DNA of 64,000 nt from an uncultured Lachnospiraceae bacterium (GTDB lineage: Bacteria; Bacillota; Clostridia; Lachnospirales; Lachnospiraceae): assembly GCA_934320845.1 (NCBI GenBank), contig CAKRFU010000013.1:20471-84470 (forward strand). Direction: 5' to 3'. The first letter of the stretch is position 1. Each line of letters begins with the position of its first letter. This document shows, in pieces, positions 18,206-26,689 of this stretch. The notes under the pieces were generated by a model that made no database searches, was not told the origin of the DNA, and saw only the letters and a list, made by a program, of their open reading frames with translations. Both the position numbers and the translations under genes were made by a program.

Positions 18206-19051
18206 ATGGAAATTACAGGTAGTATAAAGAGAGTCAGAGAACAGGTCAGAGAGTGGAGAAAGGAAGGACTTACAGTTGGTCTTGTGCCTACTATGGGATA
18301 CCTTCATGAGGGACATAAAAGTCTTATAGACAAGGCTGTTGCCCAAAATGATAAGGTTGTTGTAAGTGTATTTGTAAATCCTATGCAGTTTGGCCCTACA
18401 GAGGATTTAGAGAGCTATCCGAGAGATATGGATAGAGATGCAGCCCTTTGTGAAAAAGCAGGAGCAGCACTTATTTTCCATCCGGAACCTGAGGAGATGT
18501 ATGATGATAATTTCTCTTCATTTGTTGATATGAACACACTTACGGGTGGTCTTTGTGGAAAGACAAGACCTATTCATTTCCGTGGAGTTTGTACCGTTGT
18601 TGCAAAGTTATTTAATATTGTTACACCTGACAGGGCTTACTTTGGTCAGAAAGATGCACAGCAGCTTGCAGTTATCAGACATATGGTAAATGATTTAAGT
18701 TTTGGAATTGAGATTGTAGGATGTCCTATTATCCGTGAGGAAGATGGTCTTGCAAAGAGCTCAAGAAATACTTATCTTAGCGAAGAGGAACGCAAGGCAG
18801 CACTTGTTCTCAGCCGTTCGTTAAAAGAGGGCAGAAAACTTGCTGATGCAGGTGAGAAAGATGCGGCAAAGGTAAAGAAAGCGATTACGGATATAATTGA
18901 AAAAGAACCTCTTGCAAAGATTGATTATGTTGAGGTTGTTGACTGGAATACACTTGAGCCTGTAGAGAAGATAGACGGACCTATTCTTACAGCTATAGCC
19001 GTGTATATTGGAAAGACAAGACTTATTGATAATTTTATTGTTGAAGATTAA
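18206..19051 (+). CDS. panC: Pantothenate synthetase
   Basis: ATP-dependent ligase joining pantoate and beta-alanine. 281 residues. It shows the nucleotidyl-transferase motifs VPTMGYLHEGHKSLI (HIGH-like, about 29-43), VFVNPMQFGPTEDL, YFGQKDAQQLAVIRHM and the KSSRN loop (KMSKS-like, about 191). Start ATG 18206 follows GGAGTAAG. Located 94 bases after panB and 29 bases before panD, it is clearly one operon. Confidence 0.97.
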   Translation: MEITGSIKRVREQVREWRKEGLTVGLVPTMGYLHEGHKSLIDKAVAQNDKVVVSVFVNPMQFGPTEDLESYPRDMDRDAALCEKAGAALIFHPEPEEMYDDNFSSFVDMNTLTGGLCGKTRPIHFRGVCTVVAKLFNIVTPDRAYFGQKDAQQLAVIRHMVNDLSFGIEIVGCPIIREEDGLAKSSRNTYLSEEERKAALVLSRSLKEGRKLADAGEKDAAKVKKAITDIIEKEPLAKIDYVEVVDWNTLEPVEKIDGPILTAIAVYIGKTRLIDNFIVED

Positions 19052-19080
19052 AGATTAGGCAAACAGAAATGAGGTAGAAT

Positions 19081-19479
19081 ATGACAGTTACAATGCTTAA
19101 AGGTAAGATTCACAGAGCAGTAGTGAAACAGGCTGAATTAAATTATGTAGGAAGTATTACTGTTGACCCTGAGCTTATGGAAGCCGCAGGAATATACGAA
19201 TATGAACTTGTACAGATAGTAGATGTTGAAAATGGAAACAGATTTGAAACATATACAATAGCAGGTGAGCCGGGAAGCGGAATGATATGTTTAAACGGTG
19301 CAGCAGCAAGACAGGTACAGGTAGGCGACCATGTTATTATTATGTGCTATTGTCAGATGTCACCGGAGGAAGTTAAAGAGCATACGCCGAAGGTAGTATT
19401 TGTTGATGACGAAAACAAGATTGCCAAGGTGTCATCTTATGAGAAATACGGAACACTTACACAGGAAGCGGCTAAATGA
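19081..19479 (+). CDS. panD: Aspartate 1-decarboxylase proenzyme
   Basis: Makes beta-alanine from aspartate. The 132-residue proenzyme carries the self-cleavage site [16 protein letters not shown]: cleavage between Gly and Ser (about residues 27-28) would produce the pyruvoyl group. The N-terminal [11 protein letters not shown] and the conserved [10 protein letters not shown] and [11 protein letters not shown] stretches are present. Its place between panC and coaBC completes the pantothenate branch. Confidence 0.97.
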   Translation: MTVTMLKGKIHRAVVKQAELNYVGSITVDPELMEAAGIYEYELVQIVDVENGNRFETYTIAGEPGSGMICLNGAAARQVQVGDHVIIMCYCQMSPEEVKEHTPKVVFVDDENKIAKVSSYEKYGTLTQEAAK

Positions 19480-19506
19480 TGACAGTTTAGAAACGGAGAT
19501 AAAGTT

Positions 19507-20703
19507 ATGTTAAAAGGAAAGACAGTTGTTTTGGGGGTAACGGGGAGTATAGCGGCATATAAAATTGCAAATCTTGCGAGTATGCTGTCAAAACTTCATG
19601 CGGACATACATGTTTTGATGACTCAGAATGCAACAAATTTTATAAATCCAATTACATTTGAAACACTTACCGGAAACAAATGTCTTATAGATACATTTGA
19701 CAGAAATTTTCAGTTTAATGTTGAACATGTGTCACTTGCGAAAAAAGCGGATGTAGTTCTTATAGCACCTGCATCGGCAAATGTTATTGGAAAGCTTGCG
19801 AACGGAATAGCAGATGATATGTTGACTACAACTGTTATGGCATGTAAGTGTAAGAAGATAATTTCGCCTGCCATGAATACAAATATGTATGAAAATCCGA
19901 TAGTTCAGGATAATATAGCCAAGTTAAAACGATTTGGAATGCAGGTTATTGAACCTGATGTCGGACTTCTTGCATGTAAGGATGTTGGTGCGGGAAAGAT
20001 GCCATCGGAAGAAACACTTCTTGACTTTATTTTACAGGAAATATTATTTGAGAAAGATTTAGCCGGAAAAAGTGTGCTTGTGACAGCAGGACCTACAATG
20101 GAAGCAATAGACCCTGTCAGATTTATCTCAAATCATTCAACCGGAAAAATGGGTTATGCGGTGGCAAAAACAGCCGCAAGACGAGGAGCGAAAGTAACAC
20201 TTGTAAGCGGACCTGTAAATCTTTTACCGCCACGCTTCGTAGAAACTGTGCAGATAAAAAGTGCCGCCCAGATGTATGAGGAAGTCATAAAAAGAGCCGA
20301 CGAACAGGATATAATCATAAAAGCGGCGGCGGTAGCCGATTATACACCTGAAAACACAGCCGATGAAAAGATAAAGAAAAAAGACGGTGGTGAAATGTCG
20401 ATACCACTTAAGCGGACAAAAGACATTCTCAAAACCCTTGGAGAAAACAAAAAAGAAAATCAGTTTATCTGCGGATTTTCCATGGAAACACAGAATATGC
20501 TGGAAAATTCAAAGAAGAAACTTGAAAAGAAAAATGTGGATATGATAGTAGCCAACAATCTCAAAGTAGCAGGAGCAGGCTTTGGAACAGACACAAATAT
20601 AGTCACGCTCATCACGAAAGATACGATCAGGGAGCTGCCGAAGATGAGCAAAGAAGATGTGGCAGCAGCTATACTTGATGAGATTGCGAAAAAGATATAT
20701 TAA
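19507..20703 (+). CDS. coaBC: Bifunctional phosphopantothenoylcysteine decarboxylase/synthetase
   Basis: Converts 4'-phosphopantothenate and cysteine to 4'-phosphopantetheine. The N-terminal CoaC flavodoxin-like half (about 1-180) contains GVTGSIAAYK, the catalytic-His segment NVEHVSLAKKADVVLIAPASANVIGK and PAMNTNMYENP; the C-terminal CoaB half (about 190-398) contains VLVTAGPTMEAIDPVRFISNHSTGKMGYA, AAAVADYTPE and IKKKDG. 398 residues, standard length. It ends the pan operon and converges on truA copy 2 with only 19 bases between the stops. Confidence 0.96.
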   Translation: MLKGKTVVLGVTGSIAAYKIANLASMLSKLHADIHVLMTQNATNFINPITFETLTGNKCLIDTFDRNFQFNVEHVSLAKKADVVLIAPASANVIGKLANGIADDMLTTTVMACKCKKIISPAMNTNMYENPIVQDNIAKLKRFGMQVIEPDVGLLACKDVGAGKMPSEETLLDFILQEILFEKDLAGKSVLVTAGPTMEAIDPVRFISNHSTGKMGYAVAKTAARRGAKVTLVSGPVNLLPPRFVETVQIKSAAQMYEEVIKRADEQDIIIKAAAVADYTPENTADEKIKKKDGGEMSIPLKRTKDILKTLGENKKENQFICGFSMETQNMLENSKKKLEKKNVDMIVANNLKVAGAGFGTDTNIVTLITKDTIRELPKMSKEDVAAAILDEIAKKIY

Positions 20704-20722
20704 TTTTGCTTGCGTCGATAAA

Positions 20723-21460
20723 TCAATAATCTACATCAACTAAACAAAGTCCCTGTGGCGGAGCTGTAAAACCGGCTGCGTCACGGGATTTTTTTTCTAT
20801 TATAGCTGGAATATCATCGCAGGAAATTTCATGCGTTCCAACCATAAGCAGAGTTCCCGTGAGTATTCGTACCATATGATACAAAAATCCGTTTCCGTAA
20901 AAGTCAATTGTTATTATCCCATCAGAATTGTTAATCTGTATGTCTGAAATTTTGCGGATTGTGGATTTCTTCATGCGTTTATTGTCACAAAAACTTTTAA
21001 AATCATGCTCACCGATAAGCAGTCCGGCAGCTTTTTTCATCGCATCAATATCATAGTTTTCAGTAAGTCTTGTCATATATTTTCGCTGAAATACATTTGC
21101 GACTTCGCCGTTATCAATAGTATATCTGTAATGTTTTCCTTTTGCGTTAAGTCTTGCATGAAATCGGTTATCAGTTTTTTCTACGCTCAAAATGCGTATA
21201 TCAAGCGGCAGATAGTTGTTTAGATAATCCCTTATATCAGTTTCGGATAAAGTGGCATTTGTTTTAAAATTTGCTATCTGTTTTATTGCGTGAACTCCTG
21301 CATCTGTTCTGCCTGAACCATGAATTTCTATTTCTTCACCGGTTATTTTGCTTAAGATATTTTCTATTTTTCCCTGAATGGTGTTGTCGGTATTGCCCTG
21401 TTTCTGCCATCCGCTGAAGCGTGTTCCGTCATATTGTATTGTAAGTTTAAAATTTGTCAT
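20723..21460 (-). CDS. truA: tRNA pseudouridine synthase A (copy 2)
   Basis: Second TruA homologue, about 245 residues. TIQYDGTRFSGWQKQ, the catalytic-Asp loop GSGRTDAGVHAIKQI and the C-terminal FLYHMVRILTGTLLMVG are intact, so it is not a pseudogene on sequence grounds. I placed the start at 21460 because GAGG lies 8 bases upstream of that ATG, whereas the ATG at 21472 overlaps the preceding stop. It is clearly diverged from copy 1 in the same window. Two TruA-family proteins occur in several Firmicutes; one may have a different target uridine. That is inference. Confidence 0.93.
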   Translation of the reverse strand: MTNFKLTIQYDGTRFSGWQKQGNTDNTIQGKIENILSKITGEEIEIHGSGRTDAGVHAIKQIANFKTNATLSETDIRDYLNNYLPLDIRILSVEKTDNRFHARLNAKGKHYRYTIDNGEVANVFQRKYMTRLTENYDIDAMKKAAGLLIGEHDFKSFCDNKRMKKSTIRKISDIQINNSDGIITIDFYGNGFLYHMVRILTGTLLMVGTHEISCDDIPAIIEKKSRDAAGFTAPPQGLCLVDVDY

Positions 21461-21468
21461 AATAATCC

Positions 21469-21783
21469 TCATTTAAGCACAGTTTTTGTACAAAATCGCA
21501 TAGTATCAGTAAATATCTTAGTATCAATGACTTTTTTTTGATATTCCTCAAAAGTATATTTGCATACTATGTTTAACTGTTCCCACAATATTTTGATGCC
21601 ATCAACATCATCATTTAAAATTTGTTGAAGTTCGTTGATTCCATGTTCCCATTCAGTGAGTATAAAAAGTTTATTATATATATTTTCAGGAATGTCTTTA
21701 GTCCTTGTTGCTTCATATTTGTTAAGTTTTTCAGTTACTTCAATAGGAAGTGCAAGCAATTCATATAATTTGTTATTAGTCAT
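21469..21783 (-). CDS. Hypothetical protein upstream of truA copy 2
   Basis: 104 residues, acidic and helical, not recognised. It begins NNKLYELLALPIEVTEKLNKYE and contains a Trp-rich middle (ILTEWEHGINELQQILNDDVDGIKILWEQL). The stop codon overlaps an ATG (ATGA) just before truA, so the two are likely translated together. Upstream, the start has a modest GATATTC context and no strong ribosome site. A real gene is likely from frame length and coupling; its function is unknown. Confidence 0.6.
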   Translation of the reverse strand: MTNNKLYELLALPIEVTEKLNKYEATRTKDIPENIYNKLFILTEWEHGINELQQILNDDVDGIKILWEQLNIVCKYTFEEYQKKVIDTKIFTDTMRFCTKTVLK

Positions 21784-21979
21784 AAGAATATCCTATCTTT
21801 TCTATTTTATGATATTTGGAGCAGAATATATTTTAGCCCCAACTCATACCAAAGATTACTTCTTGCATCATAATATCAGAAATAAGGTAGAAATTTCTAT
21901 AAAAATGCATTTATTTGTAAAAAATAAACAATGGAATTTGGCAATAAAGATTAAAAATGTATAAAATAACCAAAAAATA

Positions 21980-22206
21980 TTGACGATGAATTTTATCAGT
22001 GTTAAGATAGAAAAGAAGTTGGGAGAAAAACTTTAGCAAAATTGAAGTTGTTGAAAATATAAAACTGATTATATTTTTGCAACAGATATTAATTAGGGTA
22101 ATAAATGATTGTCTTGCATACAGTTAATTATGCATGGCAGCGATAAATATTTTTAGACTGCTTATTTTTACACGATTTCAGCAGTCGGTAAGGAGGGTTT
22201 TAGATA
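21980..22206 (+). promoter_or_regulatory. Promoter and structured leader of the alcohol dehydrogenase gene
   Basis: TTGACG (21980-21985), a 17-base spacer and TAAGAT (22003-22008) form a good promoter, followed by a leader of about 190 bases. The leader holds two hairpins: TGTTG-AAATATAA against TTATATTT-GCAACA (22049-22084), and GACTGCT (22156-22162) against AGCAGTC (22180-22186), the latter just ahead of the ribosome site GGAGG at 22192-22196. No known riboswitch class was recognised. The rest of the 424-base gap from 21784 contains no gene. Confidence 0.5.
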
Positions 22207-23418
22207 ATGGCAAGATTTACATTACCAAGAGATTTATATCATGGAAAGGGTTCTTTGGAAGCATTGAAGGACTTTGACGGAAAGAGAGCTATTGTATGCG
22301 TTGGCGGAGGCTCTATGAAAAGAAACGGATTTCTCGATAGAGCGATAGGTTATCTTAAAGAAGCAGGTATGGAGGTAGAACTTTTTGAGGGCATTGAACC
22401 TGATCCGTCAGTAGAAACCGTTATGCGTGGGGCGGAAGTTATGCAGAAGTTCCAGCCTGACTGGATTGTTGCTATGGGTGGAGGCTCTCCTATAGATGCC
22501 GCAAAGGCTATGTGGATTAAATATGAGTATCCTGATGTGACATTTGAGGATATGTGTAAGGTATTTGGACTTCCAAAGCTCAGACAGAAAGCTCATTTTT
22601 GTGCCATTTCTTCAACATCGGGCACAGCTACCGAGGTTACTGCATTCTCAATTATTACTGATTATGAGAAGGGGATCAAATATCCTATAGCAGATTTTGA
22701 AATTACACCTGATGTGGCTATTGTAGATCCTGAACTTGCAGAGACTATGCCAGTCAAACTTGTTGCACATACAGGTATGGATGCTATGACACATGCTATA
22801 GAGGCATATGTATCAACGGCAAATTGTAATTATACAGATCCGCTTGCAATATGGGCTATCAAGATGATTCAGAAACATCTTGTAAAATCATACAATGAGG
22901 ATATGGAGAGCAGAGATCAGATGCATGATGCACAGTGTCTTGCAGGTATGTCATTCTCGAATGCACTTCTTGGAATCGTACATTCTATGGCACATAAGAC
23001 AGGTGCAGCTTTTAAAAACGGACATATCATTCACGGAGCAGCTAATGCCATGTATCTTCCGAAAGTTATCAAATACAACAGTAAGGATGATACGGCAAAG
23101 AAACGCTATGGTGAGATAGCTGATTATATGGGACTTGGCGGAAGCAGTGATGATGAAAAAGTAGATTTGCTTATCAAATATCTCCGTCAGATGAACGATG
23201 ACCTTAATATTCCTCATTGCATTAAGAATTATGGGGAAGGCGGACTTCCGGCAGAAGAGGGAATTGTACCTGAGGATGAATTCCTTGAAAAACTTCATGA
23301 TATAGCAGCGAATGCAATTCTTGATGCATGTACAGGTTCAAATCCTCGTCAGCCATCACAGGAGGAGATGGAGAAACTTCTTAAGTGTTGCTACTATGAC
23401 ACAGAAGTTGATTTCTAA
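22207..23418 (+). CDS. Iron-containing alcohol dehydrogenase
   Basis: NAD(P)H-dependent, iron-type alcohol dehydrogenase of 403 residues, probably acting in fermentative reduction of aldehydes. The nucleotide loop AIVCVGGGSMKRNGF and the GGGSPIDAAKAMW motif lie at about 30 and 96. The metal ligands are visible as D in DPELAETMP, H in HTGMDAMTHAIEAY, H in ALLGIVHSMAHKTGA, and H in HIIHGAANAM. It resembles the clostridial butanol/1,3-propanediol dehydrogenase group; the substrate cannot be told from sequence. It is monocistronic. Confidence 0.93.
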   Translation: MARFTLPRDLYHGKGSLEALKDFDGKRAIVCVGGGSMKRNGFLDRAIGYLKEAGMEVELFEGIEPDPSVETVMRGAEVMQKFQPDWIVAMGGGSPIDAAKAMWIKYEYPDVTFEDMCKVFGLPKLRQKAHFCAISSTSGTATEVTAFSIITDYEKGIKYPIADFEITPDVAIVDPELAETMPVKLVAHTGMDAMTHAIEAYVSTANCNYTDPLAIWAIKMIQKHLVKSYNEDMESRDQMHDAQCLAGMSFSNALLGIVHSMAHKTGAAFKNGHIIHGAANAMYLPKVIKYNSKDDTAKKRYGEIADYMGLGGSSDDEKVDLLIKYLRQMNDDLNIPHCIKNYGEGGLPAEEGIVPEDEFLEKLHDIAANAILDACTGSNPRQPSQEEMEKLLKCCYYDTEVDF

Positions 23419-23430
23419 GAGAAAATAATC

Positions 23431-23459
23431 TTGCTTTTGAATAGCGGATGTAGTAACAT
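23431..23459 (+). promoter_or_regulatory. Candidate promoter of the fluoride-responsive leader
   Basis: TTGCTT (23431-23436), a 17-base spacer, TAACAT (23454-23459). Start of transcription would fall at the 5' edge of the aptamer described next. Confidence 0.45.
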
Positions 23460-23468
23460 TAACCGAGT

Positions 23469-23529
23469 GAGGGAATGAAGTTCTCCCGAGGGAAACCTAA
23501 ACTGCTTATAATAGCTGATGACTTCTACG
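23469..23529 (+). ncRNA. Fluoride riboswitch (crcB motif) aptamer
   Basis: The RNA has the fluoride-aptamer plan: P1 stem GGGA (23471-23474) / TCCC (23484-23487); a loop containing ATGAAGTT; a linker ending AAACTGC; a short P3 hairpin GCT-TATAAT-AGC; and the conserved 3' strand GCTGATGACTTCTAC (23514-23528). GAAGT (23477-23481) can pair with ACTTC (23521-23525), the expected pseudoknot. It precedes a CLC-F type channel gene, the classic partner, and its 3' strand doubles as an arm of a terminator. I recognised it by matching the published crcB consensus from memory. Confidence 0.87.
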
Positions 23530-23601
23530 ATTATTACAGATGTATTGCGTACATATTTTGCTTTACATTATATTTAAATCGTAGAAAACATCAGCTTTTT
23601 A
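23513..23601 (+). terminator. Riboswitch expression platform: intrinsic terminator
   Basis: Left arm AGCTGATGACTTCTACGATT (23513-23532) pairs with the right arm at 23577-23596 in 18 of 20 positions and is followed by TTTTT. The left arm contains the conserved 3' strand of the fluoride aptamer, so ligand-folded aptamer and terminator exclude each other. Fluoride binding would permit read-through into the channel gene. Confidence 0.8.
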
Positions 23602-23619
23602 TTTATGGATATTTGTAAT

Positions 23620-23657
23620 ATGATGTTGGGGTCAAAAGGTATTTGTGCCTGATGGAT
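23620..23657 (+). repeat. REP-like palindromic repeat, copy 1 (half conserved)
   Basis: The 25 bases at 23620-23644 are identical to the reverse complement of 56260-56284. The second half of the palindrome is diverged here. Core is GGGGTCAAAAGGTATTT. A third copy is at 39990-40027. Confidence 0.7.
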
Positions 23658-23741
23658 GAAATATAGGAGTTTATGTTTTGATGGCGAAGGAATAGAACTA
23701 TTTTCCTGAGAAAAATTGATTAATTTATAAGGGAGCAAAAA

Positions 23742-24989
23742 ATGGAAAGTTCGTTGTTAAAAAAGTCGGCAAAAAGAATTAAAGTAATGAAAGAAACAAT
23801 TTTTTATGTTATTGCGGCGTTATTCTTAGGTGCTGTCATAGGCTGCATAGATGCTCTGTTTGGGCGTGTTTTGCTGGCAATTACTGATTTTAGAGAAAAA
23901 TATGTGTATATATTAGTTTGGTTTTTGCCGTCGGCAGGTTTATTTATCACATGGCTGTATCATCACTTTAATGAGACAAGTTTAAAGGGGATGACACTTG
24001 TGCTTGAAGCAGCACAGTGGAAAAGAGAAGATATTCCGCTTGCACTTGTTCCGTTGGTTATGATTTGCACATGGATTACTCATCTTATCGGTGGAAGTGC
24101 AGGCAGAGAGGGAGTTGCAGTGCAGATAGGTGCATCATTATCACACTGGTTTGCACGCAGATTTAAGTTCCCTGACAACGGAAAAGTTTTGCTGATAGCA
24201 GGAATGGCAGCCGGTTTTGGGGGATTATTTCAGACACCGTTTGCAGCTGTGTTTTTTGCCATGGAGGTAGTTGTAACGGGAGCAATGCTGTATGAGGCAT
24301 TTTTACCGGCTATGGCAGCATCACTTACAGCATCCAAAGTTTCAAATTTCTTTGGATTGGAAAAATTTGAGGTTCCGCTTAAACAGAATTTTGATATATC
24401 AGATTTAAAGATGTTATGTTGTCTGGTTATTTTTGGAGTGGTTTTCGGACTTGTGGGGCGTTTGTTTTCGGTATTATTAAAAAAAGCAAAAAAGTTTATG
24501 GGAGACAAAATTGCAAATCCATATAAAAGAATAGGTTATGTATCAATACCACTTGCAGTATGTCTTTTTGTACTTTGGAACGGGCGTTACTGCGGGCTTG
24601 GAACAAACCTTATATCTCAGACATTTGCAGGAGAGAATATTTACATTTGCGATTGGCTGATAAAACTGATTTTGACAGTGCTTACATTGTCAATCGGTTT
24701 TCAAGGCGGTGAAGTTACGCCACTTTTTTCTATAGGGGCTTCGCTTGGATTTTGTCTTGGAAATCTCTTCGGAATTTCACCTGTTTTTAGTGGTGCACTT
24801 GGGTATGCAGCCGTATTTGGGAGTGCAACAAATACAGTAATAGCACCGTTTTTAATAGGTATGGAAGTGTTTGGAACAGAGAATGCGATTGCTTTTGTGT
24901 TAGTTTGCAGTCTGGCATATATTGTTAATGGAAATTATTGCATTTATGGAGCACAGGAAAGGATTGATTTGATTTCAAAAAAGTGTTAG
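23742..24989 (+). CDS. CLC-F type fluoride/proton antiporter (ClC channel family)
   Basis: Membrane protein of 415 residues with about ten hydrophobic helices and the ClC fold. The second selectivity motif reads GGSAGREGVAVQIGAS (about 112-127), GREG-V being typical of the CLC-F branch that exports fluoride. Another signature is AGMAAGFGGLFQTPFAAVFFAMEVV; GFQGGEVTPLFSIGASLG lies near the C-terminus. No cytoplasmic CBS domains are present, also normal for CLC-F. The fluoride riboswitch and terminator upstream strongly support this specificity over chloride. Confidence 0.9.
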   Translation: MESSLLKKSAKRIKVMKETIFYVIAALFLGAVIGCIDALFGRVLLAITDFREKYVYILVWFLPSAGLFITWLYHHFNETSLKGMTLVLEAAQWKREDIPLALVPLVMICTWITHLIGGSAGREGVAVQIGASLSHWFARRFKFPDNGKVLLIAGMAAGFGGLFQTPFAAVFFAMEVVVTGAMLYEAFLPAMAASLTASKVSNFFGLEKFEVPLKQNFDISDLKMLCCLVIFGVVFGLVGRLFSVLLKKAKKFMGDKIANPYKRIGYVSIPLAVCLFVLWNGRYCGLGTNLISQTFAGENIYICDWLIKLILTVLTLSIGFQGGEVTPLFSIGASLGFCLGNLFGISPVFSGALGYAAVFGSATNTVIAPFLIGMEVFGTENAIAFVLVCSLAYIVNGNYCIYGAQERIDLISKKC

Positions 24990-25145
24990 TTTGAGATGAT
25001 TAAATATATGGAATATTGAAACAGAATAAGACTAAGTTTATTTTTACATCGGGAATATCAGACTGGGCGATAAAACTTAAGACGGGATGCAGGTCGGAGT
25101 TTGTAATGATAGATATTCAAGGAGAAAACTATAGAAACTGAAAAA

Positions 25146-25183
25146 ACAGGGACATATATCATAAAAATGACATATGTCCCTGT
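25146..25183 (-). terminator. Terminator after the DUF1858 gene
   Basis: Perfect 12-base arms ACAGGGACATAT (25146-25157) and ATATGTCCCTGT (25172-25183). On the minus strand the hairpin is followed by TTTTTT, so it ends transcription from 25412. The stretch 24990-25145 holds no other signal. Confidence 0.85.
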
Positions 25184-25205
25184 AATGCGTCATAATAATA
25201 AACAA

Positions 25206-25412
25206 TTATTTCTTTGAAAGATAATCATTTACATTAGCAACAAGTTCATCTGCGTTAAGACCGTGAACCATAGCTGCTTCCTCAAGTGATTCTCCCTGAG
25301 CTGATGGGCAGCCGATGCAGTGCATACCTGATGCCATAAGTATAGCTGCGATGCCCGCATCTATTTTAAGCATGTCAGCAATTATCATATCTTTAGAAAT
25401 TCTTTCTGTCAT
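25206..25412 (-). CDS. DUF1858 domain protein
   Basis: 68-residue protein consisting of one DUF1858 domain (ISKDMIIADMLKIDAGIAAILMASGMHCIGCPSAQGESLEEAAMVHG, positions 5-50), with the conserved Cys-x2-Cys pair in CIGCPS. These small proteins occur beside hybrid-cluster and ScdA-like proteins and may bind metal or an Fe-S cluster; their role is unknown. The ATG follows AAAGGAGAG. The ferredoxin gene 134 bases upstream on the same strand has its own terminator, so they are separate units. Confidence 0.88.
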   Translation of the reverse strand: MTERISKDMIIADMLKIDAGIAAILMASGMHCIGCPSAQGESLEEAAMVHGLNADELVANVNDYLSKK

Positions 25413-25458
25413 AATATCTGCTCTCCTTTGAAAAAATAAATTAAAAACGAAAAAGCCA

Positions 25459-25500
25459 CTGTACAGGAGAAAAACTCCTTTACCAGCAGCTTTATTTTAC
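25459..25500 (-). terminator. Terminator after the ferredoxin gene
   Basis: On the minus strand AAAGC...GGAG-TTTTT-CTCC...GCTTT forms an interrupted hairpin ending in TTTTTCG. It separates ferredoxin from the DUF1858 gene. Confidence 0.7.
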
Positions 25501-25545
25501 ATAAAGTAAAAAAAATCGTCAATAGGAAATAAAATCCTAATTAAA

Positions 25546-25716
25546 TTACTCCTGTGAAATAGCACCTGAAGGGCATGTTCCTGCACAAGCACCACACTCG
25601 ATACATGTATCTGCATCGATCTGGTAATGAGCATCTCCTTCAGAAATAGCGCCTACTGGACATCCGCCAGCGCAAGCTCCACAACTAACACAATCATCAC
25701 TAATTACATATGCCAT
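25546..25716 (-). CDS. 2[4Fe-4S] ferredoxin
   Basis: Small electron carrier of 56 residues, typical of clostridial ferredoxins. Two cluster-binding motifs are complete: CVSCGACAGGCP (from residue 9) and CIECGACAGTCP (from residue 38), each C-x2-C-x2-C-x3-C-P. The protein starts MAYVISDDC, ends GAISQE, and is preceded on its strand by GGGAGGACAAT. Its redox partner is not encoded nearby. Confidence 0.95.
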   Translation of the reverse strand: MAYVISDDCVSCGACAGGCPVGAISEGDAHYQIDADTCIECGACAGTCPSGAISQE

Positions 25717-25858
25717 TTTAATTGTCCTCCCTTATTATTGATTTTGTGCATTCATTATAACGCAGAAAATTCTTTTTGGCAACCCCTGAAAACACTGAAA
25801 ATAAAGGAAAAATGGTTAGTTTGACTGAACTTTAGGTAGGCTTAAAATACCATATAAT

Positions 25859-26668
25859 TTATGCAAGTTTTTGTAATGCATCATATCTGATGAGAGGTTC
25901 AAAATGTTCTTCATAATAAGATATACTTGCAGAAGTGTTTTTCTGCTGTGTACCATACTCACTTGCTAAGTTGCAAATCTTATTGAAAGATTCCGGTGAA
26001 AGCTCACCTTGCTGCATTATAAGTATATAATTTTCAGTTTTGTCATTTTTATACAATGTATTTGCACTTTTATACAGATGGCATATATTGGCTGCAAATT
26101 CCGATACATTGTTTAATGAGTCGAAAGAAAAGATTTTAGCATTGTTTGATGACGTGTTTTTTGACATTGTCTTTGGGCGTGGTTCTTTGCTCAGAGCTTC
26201 AGAGAGCGAAATAAAATCAGTGTTTTCATCATATGAAGATGTAGGAGTAAAAGGTATCGGCTCGTCATCTGCTTCTGAGTTTAAGTTGCCGGCGAGTTCG
26301 TAAATATCATCATCGTCGTCATAATCGTCATCATCGTCAAATGTATATTCTCCGACCTGTTCATATGAAGAACTGTCCGGATCCTCAGAAAATGTTGAAA
26401 ATCTTGTATCAAGTTCATCCGGGTCTTCAACTTTGGTTATAAGTAAGACCAGGGTGTCCGGATACATAGGAATAGCTTCTATCATAAGTGGGATATTTTC
26501 CGCATCAAAACCGAATTCATATGATGCCTGCTGCACCATGTCACGAAATAGAGCCTTGGCTTTATCTGTTCCGTATGCAAGTTCGCTGATACGAAGTTCT
26601 CTGTCGGATAAATCTTTTTTATTGAGTGTACAACGGATTTGGTTGTCATTTATTTTTTCGATTCGCAT
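25859..26668 (-). CDS. mecA: ClpC adaptor protein MecA family
   Basis: Adaptor that delivers substrates to the ClpCP protease and, in Bacillus, restrains competence. 269 residues. The N-terminal substrate-binding domain (MRIEKINDNQIRCTLNKKDLSDREL, residues 1-75) and the C-terminal Clp-binding domain (about 185-265, with KIFSFDSLNNVSEFAANI and LYKNDKTENYILIMQQG) are joined by an acidic linker with a run of Asp residues (about 108-125). ClpC itself is not in the window. The ATG follows AAAGGGAGTGAG. Confidence 0.92.
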   Translation of the reverse strand: MRIEKINDNQIRCTLNKKDLSDRELRISELAYGTDKAKALFRDMVQQASYEFGFDAENIPLMIEAIPMYPDTLVLLITKVEDPDELDTRFSTFSEDPDSSSYEQVGEYTFDDDDDYDDDDDIYELAGNLNSEADDEPIPFTPTSSYDENTDFISLSEALSKEPRPKTMSKNTSSNNAKIFSFDSLNNVSEFAANICHLYKSANTLYKNDKTENYILIMQQGELSPESFNKICNLASEYGTQQKNTSASISYYEEHFEPLIRYDALQKLA

Positions 26669-26689
26669 AGGCTCACTCCCTTTCTAAAA

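Noticed and set aside
21784..22206. Rex (redox) operator in front of the alcohol dehydrogenase
   Set aside because: No TTGTTAA-N4-TTAACAA-like palindrome was found.
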